This document shows, one piece after another, positions 12,605-23,129 of a DNA stretch of 64,000 bases; position 1 is the stretch's first letter; every line of letters starts with the position of its first letter. Both the position numbers and the translations under genes were made by a program. The notes beneath the pieces are model-generated. The model had not been told where the DNA came from. It did not search any database and worked only from the letters and a program-made list of their open reading frames with translations. The stretch is from Carya illinoinensis (lineage: Eukaryota > Streptophyta > Magnoliopsida > Fagales > Juglandaceae), in assembly GCF_018687715.1 (NCBI RefSeq), contig NC_056765.1, positions 17,918,394-17,982,393 on the forward strand, in the 5' to 3' direction.

Positions 12605-13526
12605 TCAAGATAGGAAGTCCAAGAGAGAATTAAGAAGGGTTTGTGCTTCAAATGTGGAGAGAAGTGGAATACAGAGCACACATGCAAGTCGGCCAAAGTG
12701 TATGTGCTACTGGAAGATAAAGAGCATGATGAGTCTTCCAACCATGAGTTGGAGAATGATGAGGTTGAGTCTAGTGAGGATAGTGGAGATGCCGAGATCT
12801 CACTCAATGCCATGTTGGGAGTCCAACAACCCACTTCCATGAGGGTTATGGCATGGATTGGGAAGATGGAAGTGTCCTTGTTGGTGGATAGTGGGTCTAC
12901 CCACAACTTCATCAACACCAATGTTATGGCCAAAGTGGGGTAATCCCAATACAATTGAACCATTTGAAATTAAAGTTGCAAATGGTGACAGGCTCAAGTG
13001 TGAAGCACTTGTAAGAGAAGTCAAAATGAATGTGCAAGGGGTAAGAATTGTAGCAGATTTGCATGTACTAGCACTTGTGGGACTTGATGCGGTACTTGGC
13101 AATGCTTGGCTTAAGAGCATGGGGAAGGCAATCCATGATTATGACAAGATGACTCTGGAATTTAAGCTTGGTTCGAAGAAGAGGGTTTGGAAGGCGTTGC
13201 CAACCAAAGAAGTAAAATCTTGTGAGGCCATGATCTTTGAAAATTTGTGTAGAGGTGGAACTCATTGCTTTGCCGTGATATTAGCCAATGAAGATTTGGC
13301 TTTTGAGGTGACAAAAGGGGAAGATGAGAGAAGCCAATATGAGATAGCCTTGCTGCCCGTGGAGGTTCATGAAGTCTTGAAGGACCATCGGGGGGTCTTG
13401 GAGGTGCCTACTACATTGCGACCTACTAGGCCTTTCAACCATCGTATTGTCTTGGTCGATGAGAGCAAACTAATTAATGCCCCTCCATACCAGTATGCTC
13501 ATTTCCAAAAGGAAGAAATAGAGAGA
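12605..13526 (+). pseudogene. Zinc knuckle and aspartic protease region of broken pol
   Basis: The frame around 12641 has a nucleic-acid-binding zinc knuckle beginning CFKCGEKW with following His and Cys. About 70 residues later comes the retroviral-type protease motif LLVDSGSTHNFI, with catalytic Asp-Ser-Gly. That frame stops at 12943. The same protein continues in a second frame (from about 12945: IEPFEIKVANGD, then LVGLDAVLGNAWL) to an in-frame TAA at 13527. The protease is therefore split by a frameshift and cut off from reverse transcriptase by a premature stop. Confidence 0.8.
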
Positions 13527-13529
13527 TAA

Positions 13530-14799
13530 GTGGAGGATATGTTGAAGAATGTGTTGATCCGGCCTAGCACGAGTCATTTTTCTTCATTGGTCGTGTTGGT
13601 AAAAAAGAAGGATGGCAGTTGGAGATTTTGCACAGATTACCGAGTATTGAATGAGGCGACAGTGAAGGATAGGTTTCCTATTCCTATAGTGGATGAAATG
13701 CTTGATGAACTACATAGGGCGAGTGTGTTTTCCAAACTAAATTTGAGGGTCGGGTATTACCAAATAAGGATGAATGAGGGTGATGTTCACAAGACAGCAT
13801 TTAGGACCCATTTCGTGCATTATGAGTACTTGGAAATGTCATTTGGGTTATGTAATGCGCCCTCCACATTTCAAGCGACTATGAATATCATATTCAAACC
13901 ACTTTTGAGGAAGTTTGTGCTAGTGTTTTTTGACGACATTTTGGTTTACTCAAAAATTGTGGAAGCACATAAAGAGCATTTGAGGGTAGTGTTGAGAACC
14001 TTGGAGAAACATCATTTCTTCATTAAGGCATCTAAGTATGCCTTCATGGAGAAAGAACTTGAGTATTTGGGGCACCTCATCTCGAGAGAGGGAGTGAAGG
14101 TAGATCAGAGGAAGATTGAAGCCATGGTAGATTGGCCACTTCATAGTGATGTGTCGACCTTGAGGCATTTCTTGGGATTAACCGGCTATTACAGGAGATT
14201 TGTGAAGAATTATGGGCTCATAGCCAAACCACTCACTTCACTCCTCAAGAAAGACAACTTTGTGTGGACCCAAGAGGCAAGAGAAGCCTTTAAGGACTTG
14301 AAGAGAGCCATGACTACCACACCCGTTGTCACCCTAACCAACTTTGAGAAAGAGTTTGATGTATATACCGATGCTAGTAGTGAAGGGATAGGGGTTGTTT
14401 TGGTTCAAGAGAAAAGGCCATTGGCTTTTATTTCCAAAGCTCTTGGACCAATGAAGAAGTCATGGAGTATTTATGCTGGGGAAATGTTGGTCATTTTGCA
14501 TGTAGTCAAGGTGTGGCGGCCTTATCTCTTGGGCCGCAAGTTCACAATTATCATGGACCAAAAAGCTTTGAGACACTTGTTGAAACAAAAGATAGTGACT
14601 CCTGATCAACAAATTTTTGGCGAAATTTCTTGGATTTGAGTATAACATAATCTATCAACCAGGGAAGGAGAATAAGGTGGTGGATGCCTTAAATAGGCGT
14701 GAGGGGAGTTCATTACTAGAGATGGATCATGGAGATGATGAGATGGTGTCGAGAGTGATCCTTGAGGGTAAGGATGTGCTTGAAGGGGGGATGTCATAA
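13530..14799 (+). pseudogene. Reverse transcriptase–RNase H of the Gypsy element; integrase absent
   Basis: After the premature stop the frame reads IRPSTSHFSSLVVLVKKKDG, the canonical start of the Ty3/Gypsy RT. It continues through the RT fingers and palm, including the catalytic box FFDDILVYS (the FxDD form of YxDD) and the LGLTGYYRRFV thumb region. It then enters RNase H (FDVYTDASSEGIGVVL, with catalytic Asp). A one-base frameshift near 14617–14639 shifts the RNase H end (KFLGFEYNIIYQPGKENKV) into another frame that stops at 14799, just inside the LTR. The last residues (EGKDVLEGG) look like the tail normally found after integrase, which suggests an internal deletion joining RNase H to the pol end. 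Confidence 0.88.
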
Positions 14800-16728
14800 C
14801 ACCCAGGAGAATTGCCTGGGACCACACCTTGACATGGCTCTTGGAGGGTCAAGGCAGTCACATGGCTAGCTTGCTTGCATGCCTTGGCTCGGACCATGAC
14901 ATTCAACGGGCAACCATGAAGGCAACTGGCCGCTCGCAAACCATGTATGCAGGCTTGTGCGTGCACCTGCGCAACATGCATGCATGCCTCAACACCACTT
15001 AGTGAGGCTAGTGGTGTAACTATCTCTAGCCCGTGCCTTATAGGTGAGACTAGTAGCATGTCATCCAACGCACGGCTCTAGCCCATACCTTGTAGCCTTA
15101 GAGCCCAGACCTTCAGCTTGGATCATGCATGCTCATCGCCTAGGCCACCAGTCGGGCCATGCAAGACCACCGCCCAAGCCATTTGACTGGGCACCACAGC
15201 AGCAGCAGAACATCACCCTGTGCCCACCATTAGGCCTAGGTTTGGCACCATGCCATGCCCACATTCAACAGGCCACGCATAGTGCCATGTCGTGCCCATC
15301 ATCAAATCAACGCATGGCACCATGCCATGCCATGCAGTGAGTCGTGGACCAGACCAGGACTAGCCAAGTCATGGGCCATGCACCACCATAGCCCACCATG
15401 GGCCATGCACCACCATAGCCCACCATGGGCTAATTATTTATTTTATTATTTTTATTTATCTCATTTAATTACTTGTCAATTATTATTTCATTTGCTTTAT
15501 TTATTTATTTTAATTTGTCTAAAGACCTTTTGGGGGTTTCCACTTTATAAACTCTATAAATAGGACCCTTAGACATTTCATTAGGGTCTTTTGTCATTTT
15601 GAACATTGAGTGGCCAGCCAAAGGGTTGAAATTTATCATTTTCGGTGCGCACTTGAGCTCTTTTGGGATTCACGGGGTGCAATTCGTGAATCCCCAAGGA
15701 GAAGGATCACACCTTACAATTCGTGAATAGGTGTGATTCTATTTATCTTTTAATATATTTGAGGTTTACTTTTAATTTTTTATGCAATTCGTGAATCAAA
15801 GATTGTTTGAATCCTTTGTTCTTTTCATTTTTCTCTTTGTGCTTGTATTGGAGTTTTGTTGATTGATTTGGAGTGGAGAGGCCGAATCCTTCATTAGAAT
15901 TTTTGATTTGTGTTATGGATTGTAAGATCTCGTGTTCATGTGTTTTCTCACATATTCATAAGATTTCCTTGAAATTTCTTGAAGATTCTCACTTGCCAAA
16001 CACCTATTCGGTCAACCCAAGTCTTTTGCCTTTCACTCCACCTTCAATTGCCCAAAGCCACAACACCCTAGCCCCATATCAAGCAGTACACGACACCCCC
16101 ATATTCCCATAACCAAACAAGCCACAAAAACTCTAGATCTCACTTACACCATTTGGCCATAGCCTCCTTGGCTTGGCCGAAACCCTAGATTCTACTTTTT
16201 CTCATTTCAATTTTTCCTCCATATTTGATTGGTCATCATTCCTTGATTGACTCACTCAAATTCTATTTTCCCACCAAAACACATAAATTCCATTTCCTTC
16301 TATCCATTTTCGGCCAGCTTTGTCAATCTAGATCTCAAGATCTCAATTCCTACATTTTAGGAATTACACAATTCCTATCTTTTAGGAGATCTAATTGCTA
16401 CCTAAGCCCTAGCCACTTTCCACTCTTGCCTTGGCCAAACCCTACACTAAACCCTAGCCAAGATTGCCCATCATCCATCCCTAGTACACAAGTGGCGCCT
16501 AGCATCCCAAGAGGCACATCGCCGTGCACCATCATCACCCAACCCGAGATCACCCAGCCCAAACACCATCCATACTTCCCACCATTAAACCCTAGTCTCA
16601 TCTCACCCAAGCTCCCTTTGGGCTACACGTGATCTACACGAAGAAAATGAGTCCTATCGGTCACTTGAGAAGCAACAAGGAGAGGATATAACCCTTAGTG
16701 TTTGGGAGCTTGACCGATGACCCCAATA
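14792..16728 (+). repeat. 3' LTR of the integrase-less Gypsy element
   Basis: It starts TGTCATAACACCC right after the purine tract and ends CCCCAATA, where the 5' LTR ends CCCCAACA. It aligns with 8964–10884 throughout. Differences include small indels near 9180–9300 versus 15010–15080 and many point changes, so the insertion is not recent. The TATA box at 15555–15562 is conserved. Confidence 0.88.
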
Positions 16729-17438
16729 GTCAGCTACAAAGTGCGGTGCTTGTTATGATCCCACATTGACTAAATATAAGATTGGTTGGTGGTTTATAAG
16801 CTCCTAGACACCCTTCCCTTGTAAGCCGATTTTCAAGGGTGAGTTCTACCTAGGGGTTCATAACAATAGGCACCTTGTACGTGTTGGTTAAGGCATAACC
16901 GTCATCGATTCCAGATTCAATATTTGACAATTTTTGGCTACGTCTAAGAATCCATCTATAGATTAATCAACATTAGTGTTTTTTGTTCAAACTTTCTATT
17001 TAGGGTTTTAGTAATAATCTTGTATAATTAGTTTATTTTTAAAAAAACATAGGACTCTTAGGTTGTAACACGTGTTGGAGAGTGTAAAACTACACCAGAT
17101 CCTACCCAAAGGTGCCCCCCTTTTCTAATTACAGCTTATGTCAAAGTCCATTTTTCCTAAGCGTTGGCCCTAGATTAAATTGAAGAATTAGGCTGGGCGA
17201 TTTTACTCTCGTTTATAATACAAATAGAACAATTTTGCATACTAGATCACCATCTTACTCTTATTCCATTATTAATAAGATTATATTATTCATCAACTTT
17301 TAGTTTTTTCCTTTCAAAAAAAATTAATTAATAAGGATTGGAGTAACATTTTAATTAAAAATTAATAAATAGTGCCACCAGACATAAAGTTCATCATAGT
17401 GTAGATAAAAAATGTGTACATGGGATTTATACTGAGGT

Positions 17439-17650
17439 CCCGCTTGGTTAATCAAAATTAAAAATCTCATCTCATCTCATCTCAACTCATCATTATAACT
17501 TTTTCAGATTATCATACAAAATATAATAAACAATTTAACTTTTTCAAATCTCAATATAAAATTAATATTACAAAATTATATTATAATAATATTTTATTCA
17601 TTACTATTCAAAACATCTCATATTATCTCATCTATATAACCAAACGGACA
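17439..17650. mobile_element. MITE-like repeat with TCATCTCATCTCA ends
   Basis: The ~210-bp AT-rich segment begins CCGCTTGGTTA and ends TAACCAAACGG, forming imperfect terminal inverted repeats, with TCTCATCTCATCTCA just inside. The same repeat is at 32330–32541 (its paralogous copy), and degenerate relatives are at about 51261–51465 and 55389–55585. There is no coding capacity. It is probably a non-autonomous DNA transposon; the superfamily is not assigned. Confidence 0.65.
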
Positions 17651-18058
17651 TGCGAAAATAATGTATAGAAAAGAGATATAATATAATATAATATATAAAT
17701 ATATATAAGCAATTTAATCAAAAGAAATACTTTTGCCACAAAATAAAAAATCTATAAAAATAAACTTACAAATTGACGTGATATGATTTGATACATTAGA
17801 CTATAAAGTTACTTTTATTGTAAAATAAATCTAATGTAAACTATATCAATTTATGAATTTACTATTATAGAATCATTTTGTAACTGTAATACTTATCATT
17901 TTATAATAGAGTATGAGTATTATGCGATCCACATAGAAGGCCAAAAGTTGTTTGTAGATTTTAAACAAACTAATTAGAGCACTAGCATTGGTTTAAGAAA
18001 AACTTTGGCCAGTTTTTACCATTTTGCCACTTTATATTTTAACTAACGTACTCAAAAC

Positions 18059-18223
18059 TTAGGGTTAGTTTGGGTATTAGAATATTTTGATAATACTTTA
18101 TTATTATTCATTATTTTTCAACTATTTTTTATTACTATTCACTACTTTTTAATATTTTATAATTACTTTTTTATTACTATTTACAGAATATCTGAGATAC
18201 TTCACTATCCAAATACAACCTTA
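18059..18223. mobile_element. MITE-like repeat, second family
   Basis: The segment has inverted ends of the type TTAGGGTTAGTTTGGGTA at the left and TATCCAAATACAACCTTA at the right, around a TTATTATT-rich centre. Its paralogous copy is at 32941–33118, so the insertion predates the block duplication. A related repeat occurs at 38485–38651. Confidence 0.55.
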
Positions 18224-19117
18224 GTTTTTACTTTATATTAACCATCTAATTCTTTATAAGAATAAAACATTCATTATTTATTTTTTTATCCACTTTGTTA
18301 AATGGTCATATTTTATAGATCTAAAGGTCATATTTTACATAATTTTTAACGATCATGTTTCTTATTGAATTACCATATTTAAAAAATTATATATATATAT
18401 ATATATATACACTTTTCCAATAATTTTTTTTTTATTTAGAATATTCTAAATAAATAAAAAAACTATTGGATTAATCCAATAGTTTTAAAAATCGTATAGC
18501 CCCCATGTGGTTAAGTTATAAATATTTCTAATTCTTTATAAGAATCCAATAGTATTGTTTGAGTTGCAGAGAGAGAGAGAATAATAATCCTTAGGAGTTT
18601 GATAAAGATGCAGAATTACTGTAGCTATGAAAGTTGTATATGCCAACTCCAACCAATGTGACTGCTGTGGTTGGCTTAGGCTCCAAGTTTTGTTGGGCCT
18701 ATTAAGGCCCATTTAAGAGTGGTTTATCGGCCTATTCAAAGTTTTCTCGTTCTCTTTCTTAATTTTTTTTCCCTGAATTTCAATTTATTTTTGTGAGCTT
18801 ATTCGTGATGTTCTTGTTTTGTCATAGCTTATACAGAATAGTTTCCTTTCAATTGAAGCTCTCTTTAAGGTTTTCTCAGCTCCACTGAAGTTTTTCCTCC
18901 AACAAATATATTTTGATGCATTATCCATTGGATCTTTTCTTTTGGTTTTGTTTAGTAATTCTAAATTGAAAATTACACTTTACATTTCTCGAACTATCAT
19001 TTTTTTTCTTTTTTTTTTTTTTGAAAAAAAAAACTGAAATTTCATTAAACATTAAGAAACAATACATTCATTATCTCTTAGAACAACAAACACAATCTCT
19101 GATGGCCACTCTTCTAT

Positions 19118-19570
19118 CTAGACTAATTCAAAAACTAAACGCTTGGCATATTGTGCAACAGCATGAGCTACCTGATTTCCATCTCTCTTTACAAACATTA
19201 CCCTCCAGTTAGCCTGCCTTGCTAATAGGAACTGAACATCTTCAATCAGCTGACCTTTCCACAAACAATCTACAAGATTTCCATTAATACTATCAATCAC
19301 CTGCTTTGCATCACTCTCAAAGATCACATTAGAGATCCTCAGCTCACGACACAGTTGCATGGCCCTAATTAGAGCATAACACTCTACATGAAAGGTAGAA
19401 GGAACATGTGCCTTAGGAGCAGATAACACAATCTCTGCATCACCCCTAGAATCCCTCAACACTCCACCAATTCCCATAGTTCTGTCATCTTGTACATAAG
19501 CCGCATCAAAGTTGAACTTGTAAAAAGGTTCCACAGCTGGTTCCCATAACACACTAACCCTTTCTTGCAT
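19118..19570 (-). pseudogene. RNase H domain of the truncated LINE
   Basis: The 150-residue frame contains FNFDAAY, GIGGVLRDSRGD, HVECYALIRAM, FESDAKQVID and DGNQVAHAVAQYA. These are the ordered motifs of the plant LINE-type RNase H (RVT_3 family), with catalytic Asp, Glu and Asp in the first, third and fourth motifs. It is the C-terminal domain of ORF2, near the element's 3' end, and is separated from upstream domains by stops. Confidence 0.85.
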
Positions 19571-19594
19571 CTGAACTTTTGTCTCAGCAACTTG

Positions 19595-20626
19595 TTACTT
19601 CTGCATCAGACCAACCTGTTTGAACACTTCAAGGTCGTCTATAGCAGTTTTGTAAAGTATAGATGGACTTTGAAATTTTTGATCAAAGACCCACCTGTTC
19701 CTTTTAATCCATAACTTATGCAACACTACAGCAATCTGGTCCAGCTGCTCATCATCGAGCCTTATGGACAAATCCCTCCATAAAATAGTAAAATTCTCGT
19801 ATACTGTGTGCCACTTCCTCACAGGACTAGCTGCTTCACCCCATACATCTATTGTAGCAGGACAAGACCAAAGAAGATGCAAAACAATCCCTCCTCTTTA
19901 GTGCAAACAGGACACAAACCCTCCTTCACAATCTGTTTTCTGGCCAATATACCCTTCATAGGAAGAATATCGTTGAGAGCTCTCCATATAAATTGCTTCA
20001 CCTTCCCAAGAACCTACAAATTCCAAACTTTCTTCCATTGACCATTCCCAACCCCATCACTGGAAGGCTGTCCAAAAGAATGTCTTCTCAGATCAAAATC
20101 CAAGAAGTAGGCACTCTTAATAGTAAACCTCCCATTGCAAGAATTCACCCACATAAGCTTATCATTTTCTCCTTTAATACTAACAGGAAGACTATAAATC
20201 AACTCAGCATCTTCTTTGTTAAACACTACCTCTATCAAATTTGTCTTCCATACTCAGTTCTCCATATTGATTAATTCTACCACTCTAGCTTCAAGATCTA
20301 ACATATTAATAGGAGTTTGTACCATATAAGTTGTAGGTCTAGGTAACCACCTATCATGCCAAATTCAACTATTCTCCCCATTCCCAACCCTCCAAACAGA
20401 ACTTGCCTTTACTAAATCCAGAGCAGACCATAAAACTACTCTAAATGTGAGAAGGAGAAGATCTAATCTTAGACTCTAGCAAATGACAATGATTATAATA
20501 TTTATGCTTGAAAACTTGAGAAACCAGAGAGGTAGGTTCCTGCAATAGCATCCAAACTTGCTTTGCTAACAAAGTTTTATTAAAACTTACTAGATTTCTG
20601 AACCCCAAACCTCCATTACCTTTCAC
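19595..20626 (-). pseudogene. Fragmented RT C-terminus and zf-RVT region of the truncated LINE
   Basis: Three short frames carry the ORF2 region upstream of RNase H. 20441–20626 has GGLGFRNLVSFNKTLLAKQVW, the conserved post-RT segment also seen in the second LINE. 20014–20238 has KLMWVNSCNGRFTIKSAY, which leads into zf-RVT. 19595–19882 has HLLWSCPATIDVW, the zf-RVT end. Stops and frameshifts separate them. Confidence 0.8.
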
Positions 20627-20848
20627 TTGGCCTAACTTTTCCCAACTTCTCTAATGGATACTCTTTCCAAATTTATTATGTCCCATCAGAATTGAGAAAA
20701 CATGGTCTCTATCTCCTTCAACAACATACATGGGGAGTTTAAAAATACTCATAATATAGGCAGAAATAGCTTGTAGCACACTTTTTATTAAAATCTCTTT
20801 TCCAACTGTAGACAATAGGACATATTTCCAACCAAACTATCATTTTTT

Positions 20849-21862
20849 GCAATATACCTTTCACATCACATAATTTTTATAATTATGTTGTAAGGATGGT
20901 ATATGGGATCTGTATATATGGATGGACCCATGTACCACGCATTTTCAATTACAAAATAGATAGTAATTAAAGGACACAAAATATAAAATTTCACTCTTCA
21001 AAATGAGTGTTCTCATACAACCTCGAACAAAAATAATTTTTATTTATGGATATTATAATCCAACGGCTCCTAAGTGTAGAGTTAAATAACCCTTGGTGTA
21101 GATAGAATTAAAGAGTTGTTTAATTAGGTCTGGTTAGTCAAATTGGGTAATGAACAGCTCAAGAGATGTAACCTTCCTTCCTAAGTCTTTTTATTTTTAT
21201 AAGTAATGCTATATATAAATTTTAAATAGATAAATTTTTCGTAAGTTTTTCGTAAAAAAAGTGGGTCCGACTAGAAAATAATAATTTTTTTTACACCTTT
21301 TTAATACACGTGAGGTTCATTTTTTCATAAAAGTTTGTGTAGAATTTATACAAATTATTTTTTTTTTATTCTATAAGAGAAGATGAGAAATGAAGGCATA
21401 AAAAACTAGGCTCCCTACCGACTAATGCTTAGTCAAAAAGCATAATTAATTAATTAATTAAAGCGTACCTAATCACAGGGTAACATGGAGTTATTAAAAA
21501 TGTCAACTTATTAATGTCGTTGCATAATTCGCCGCGTAAACTTTCTTAATCTTTTTGGGTGATGCTACACATTAGGGGATTGGAATCTACACCTAATGGT
21601 AAAAGTATTTTCTTTTTTTGGCTTTTTTTTTAAACACTTAAAATATTTTTTAAAAATACCAAAAAGTTACAAATTTATTAAAATATACTTCTTTAACTAT
21701 TAAGTAAAAAAATAAAAATAAAGATAAATAAATAAACCTAATCAATGGATTTTGTTGGTGGATGATGTTATAGGTGGAGTAGTATTTTCTTAATTTTTGT
21801 ATTTTCAAATAATACAACTGTTATTCAATTTAGATTTAAAAATGATGACGTGGCCGTTATTC
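20849..21862. other. Non-coding stretch of block copy A between the two LINEs
   Basis: There is no gene. It aligns with about 33870–34826 of copy B, including the shared CCAACGGCTCCTAAGTGTAGAG segment. It consists of AT-rich unique sequence and homopolymer runs. Confidence 0.7.
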
Positions 21863-21918
21863 AAACTTGGAATGATTTTTTTTTTTTTTTTTTTGATAAT
21901 CAGATCTCATTATAACAT

Positions 21919-22410
21919 TCAAGTCCTTACAAGCATATGCCTATCAAGCCAAACAGCTTGAGAAACAAAAGAAGGACAATCATCCCACCATGTAATTACA
22001 TCATCAATATTCCTAGCATACTTTGCTAAGCGATGAGCCACGTTATTGCCCTGTCTACTAACATGCACAAAAGTAATTTCCTGAAAGTATAGCATGAGTC
22101 TTTTAATTTCAGCCAAAACATATGCAAATTCAGTTAGGTTCTCTGAGTGGGAATTTAGAGCTTTCACTAGAAACAAGTAGTCGGTTTCCATCAAGACTTT
22201 AGGAGTTCCCCACTGGAGTCCAAATTGAAGACCCCTCAGCATTGCCGTAGCTTCAATAAATTCAGGATTAGGAACAGCAGGCTTGCTCTTGCTTCAGGCC
22301 ACCAGTACACGTCTAGCTTGGTCCCTCAAGACCATTCCAACTCCAACTTTGTTAATGTCATCAAAAATGGCCCCATCTACATTAATTTTCAAGCTACCTT
22401 CGGGAGGGGG
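21919..22410 (-). pseudogene. LINE ORF2 RNase H domain, frameshifted
   Basis: The N-terminal motif (LKINVDGAIF, GVGMVLRDQARR) lies at about 22410–22300 in one frame. The rest (LMETDYLFLVKAL, VHVSRQGNNVAHRLAKYA) is at 22242–21919 in another. Together they give the plant LINE RNase H with its catalytic Asp residues, split by a frameshift. The poly(A) follows within about 40 bp. Confidence 0.82.
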
Positions 22411-22557
22411 TTTCCAGCTGAGGACCTTTGGAAGCTCTCAGTTGCCCTTGTTGAGGATCTGCACTTGTTTGAATTCTGATTGCATTGATAGGGCTGTGGA
22501 TAAAACAGAAGAAAACTGTAGAGGAGAATTATCATATATAAATTTGTTCCTTTTAGA

Positions 22558-23127
22558 TCAAAGGCCCCAAGCCATCGCTATAAACTTCATGAAATCATCT
22601 TCGTTTCCCTTGTCCTTCACTTCTAGAATAACCTCCCAAAAAGGTTTCCCACGGCCTATCTCCCCTAGTAAAGGTTGAAACTGGACACATAAAGGGTAAA
22701 TATCGAAATAGTAGAGTAAAGCATATGCAACATCCTCCCTACATAAATGACAGAAAATGCAAATTTTAGACTCCAGAATTTTCTTCTTCATTAGATTCTG
22801 ATAAGTAGGAAGGATATCCAAAAAGGCTTTCCATGTAAACAACTTCATTTTGAGAGGAATTTTCAGTTTCCATAGGCACTTCCAAAAGGGGATAATTTGT
22901 TGGTCCCGGGATCCCTCTCCTGTGTTTTGGACAATTGCCAACTGAAGCTTTCTATATCCACTTCGGATTGAATAAAGGTCATTCTTTTCATCCAACCAAC
23001 ACCAAGAGTCTTCAAGACTAGGAGCAATAATAATCTTTAAAATCTGGGAAACTATTCTTGGATTGAAGAGAGTTATTAGTTTTTCAACATTCCACCAGCC
23101 CGTACCATTATCCATTAGTTCTTCCAC
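22558..23127 (-). pseudogene. LINE ORF2 zf-RVT region
   Basis: The frame includes DLYSIRSGYRKLQLA, WKCLWKLKIPLKMKLFTWKA and CIFCHLCREDVAYALLY, the zinc-binding reverse-transcriptase-associated (zf-RVT) region. It is in a different frame from the RT upstream, so a frameshift lies near 23128. Confidence 0.85.
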
Positions 23128-23129
23128 TT

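Larger units (their letters stand above)
8964..16728 (+). mobile_element. Ty3/Gypsy LTR retrotransposon, defective, lacking integrase
   Basis: Two direct LTRs (8964–10884 and 14792–16728) enclose a 3.9-kb interior in the plus orientation. The order gag, zinc knuckle, protease, reverse transcriptase, RNase H is that of Ty3/Gypsy elements. A PBS-like segment follows the first LTR (about 10890–10910) and a purine-rich tract (TGAAGGGGGGA, 14781–14791) precedes the second. No integrase is present: only about 150 bp separates the RNase H end from the 3' LTR. gag and pol carry several stops and frameshifts. The insertion point corresponds to about 31671–31680 in the uninterrupted paralogous block. 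I could not define a clean target duplication. It is inactive and could only have moved with proteins supplied in trans. Confidence 0.9.
16729..18991. other. Non-coding stretch of block copy A
   Basis: There is no credible gene here. The stretch aligns with about 31680–33850 of copy B. It contains two MITE-like repeats (17439–17650 and 18059–18223), a short TA microsatellite (about 18388–18408) and AT-rich unique sequence. Confidence 0.7.
19007..20834 (-). mobile_element. 5'-truncated L1-type LINE with 14-bp target duplication
   Basis: The insertion is on the minus strand: the plus strand begins with a long T-run (about 19001–19021), which is the poly(A) tail. It carries the 3' half of a plant L1 ORF2, covering the end of RT, the zf-RVT region and RNase H, and lacks the 5' part including the endonuclease. 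It is bounded by AACTATCATTTTTT at 18992–19005 and 20835–20848. The paralogous block has the unoccupied site at 33857–33870. Frames are interrupted, so it is inactive. Confidence 0.88.
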
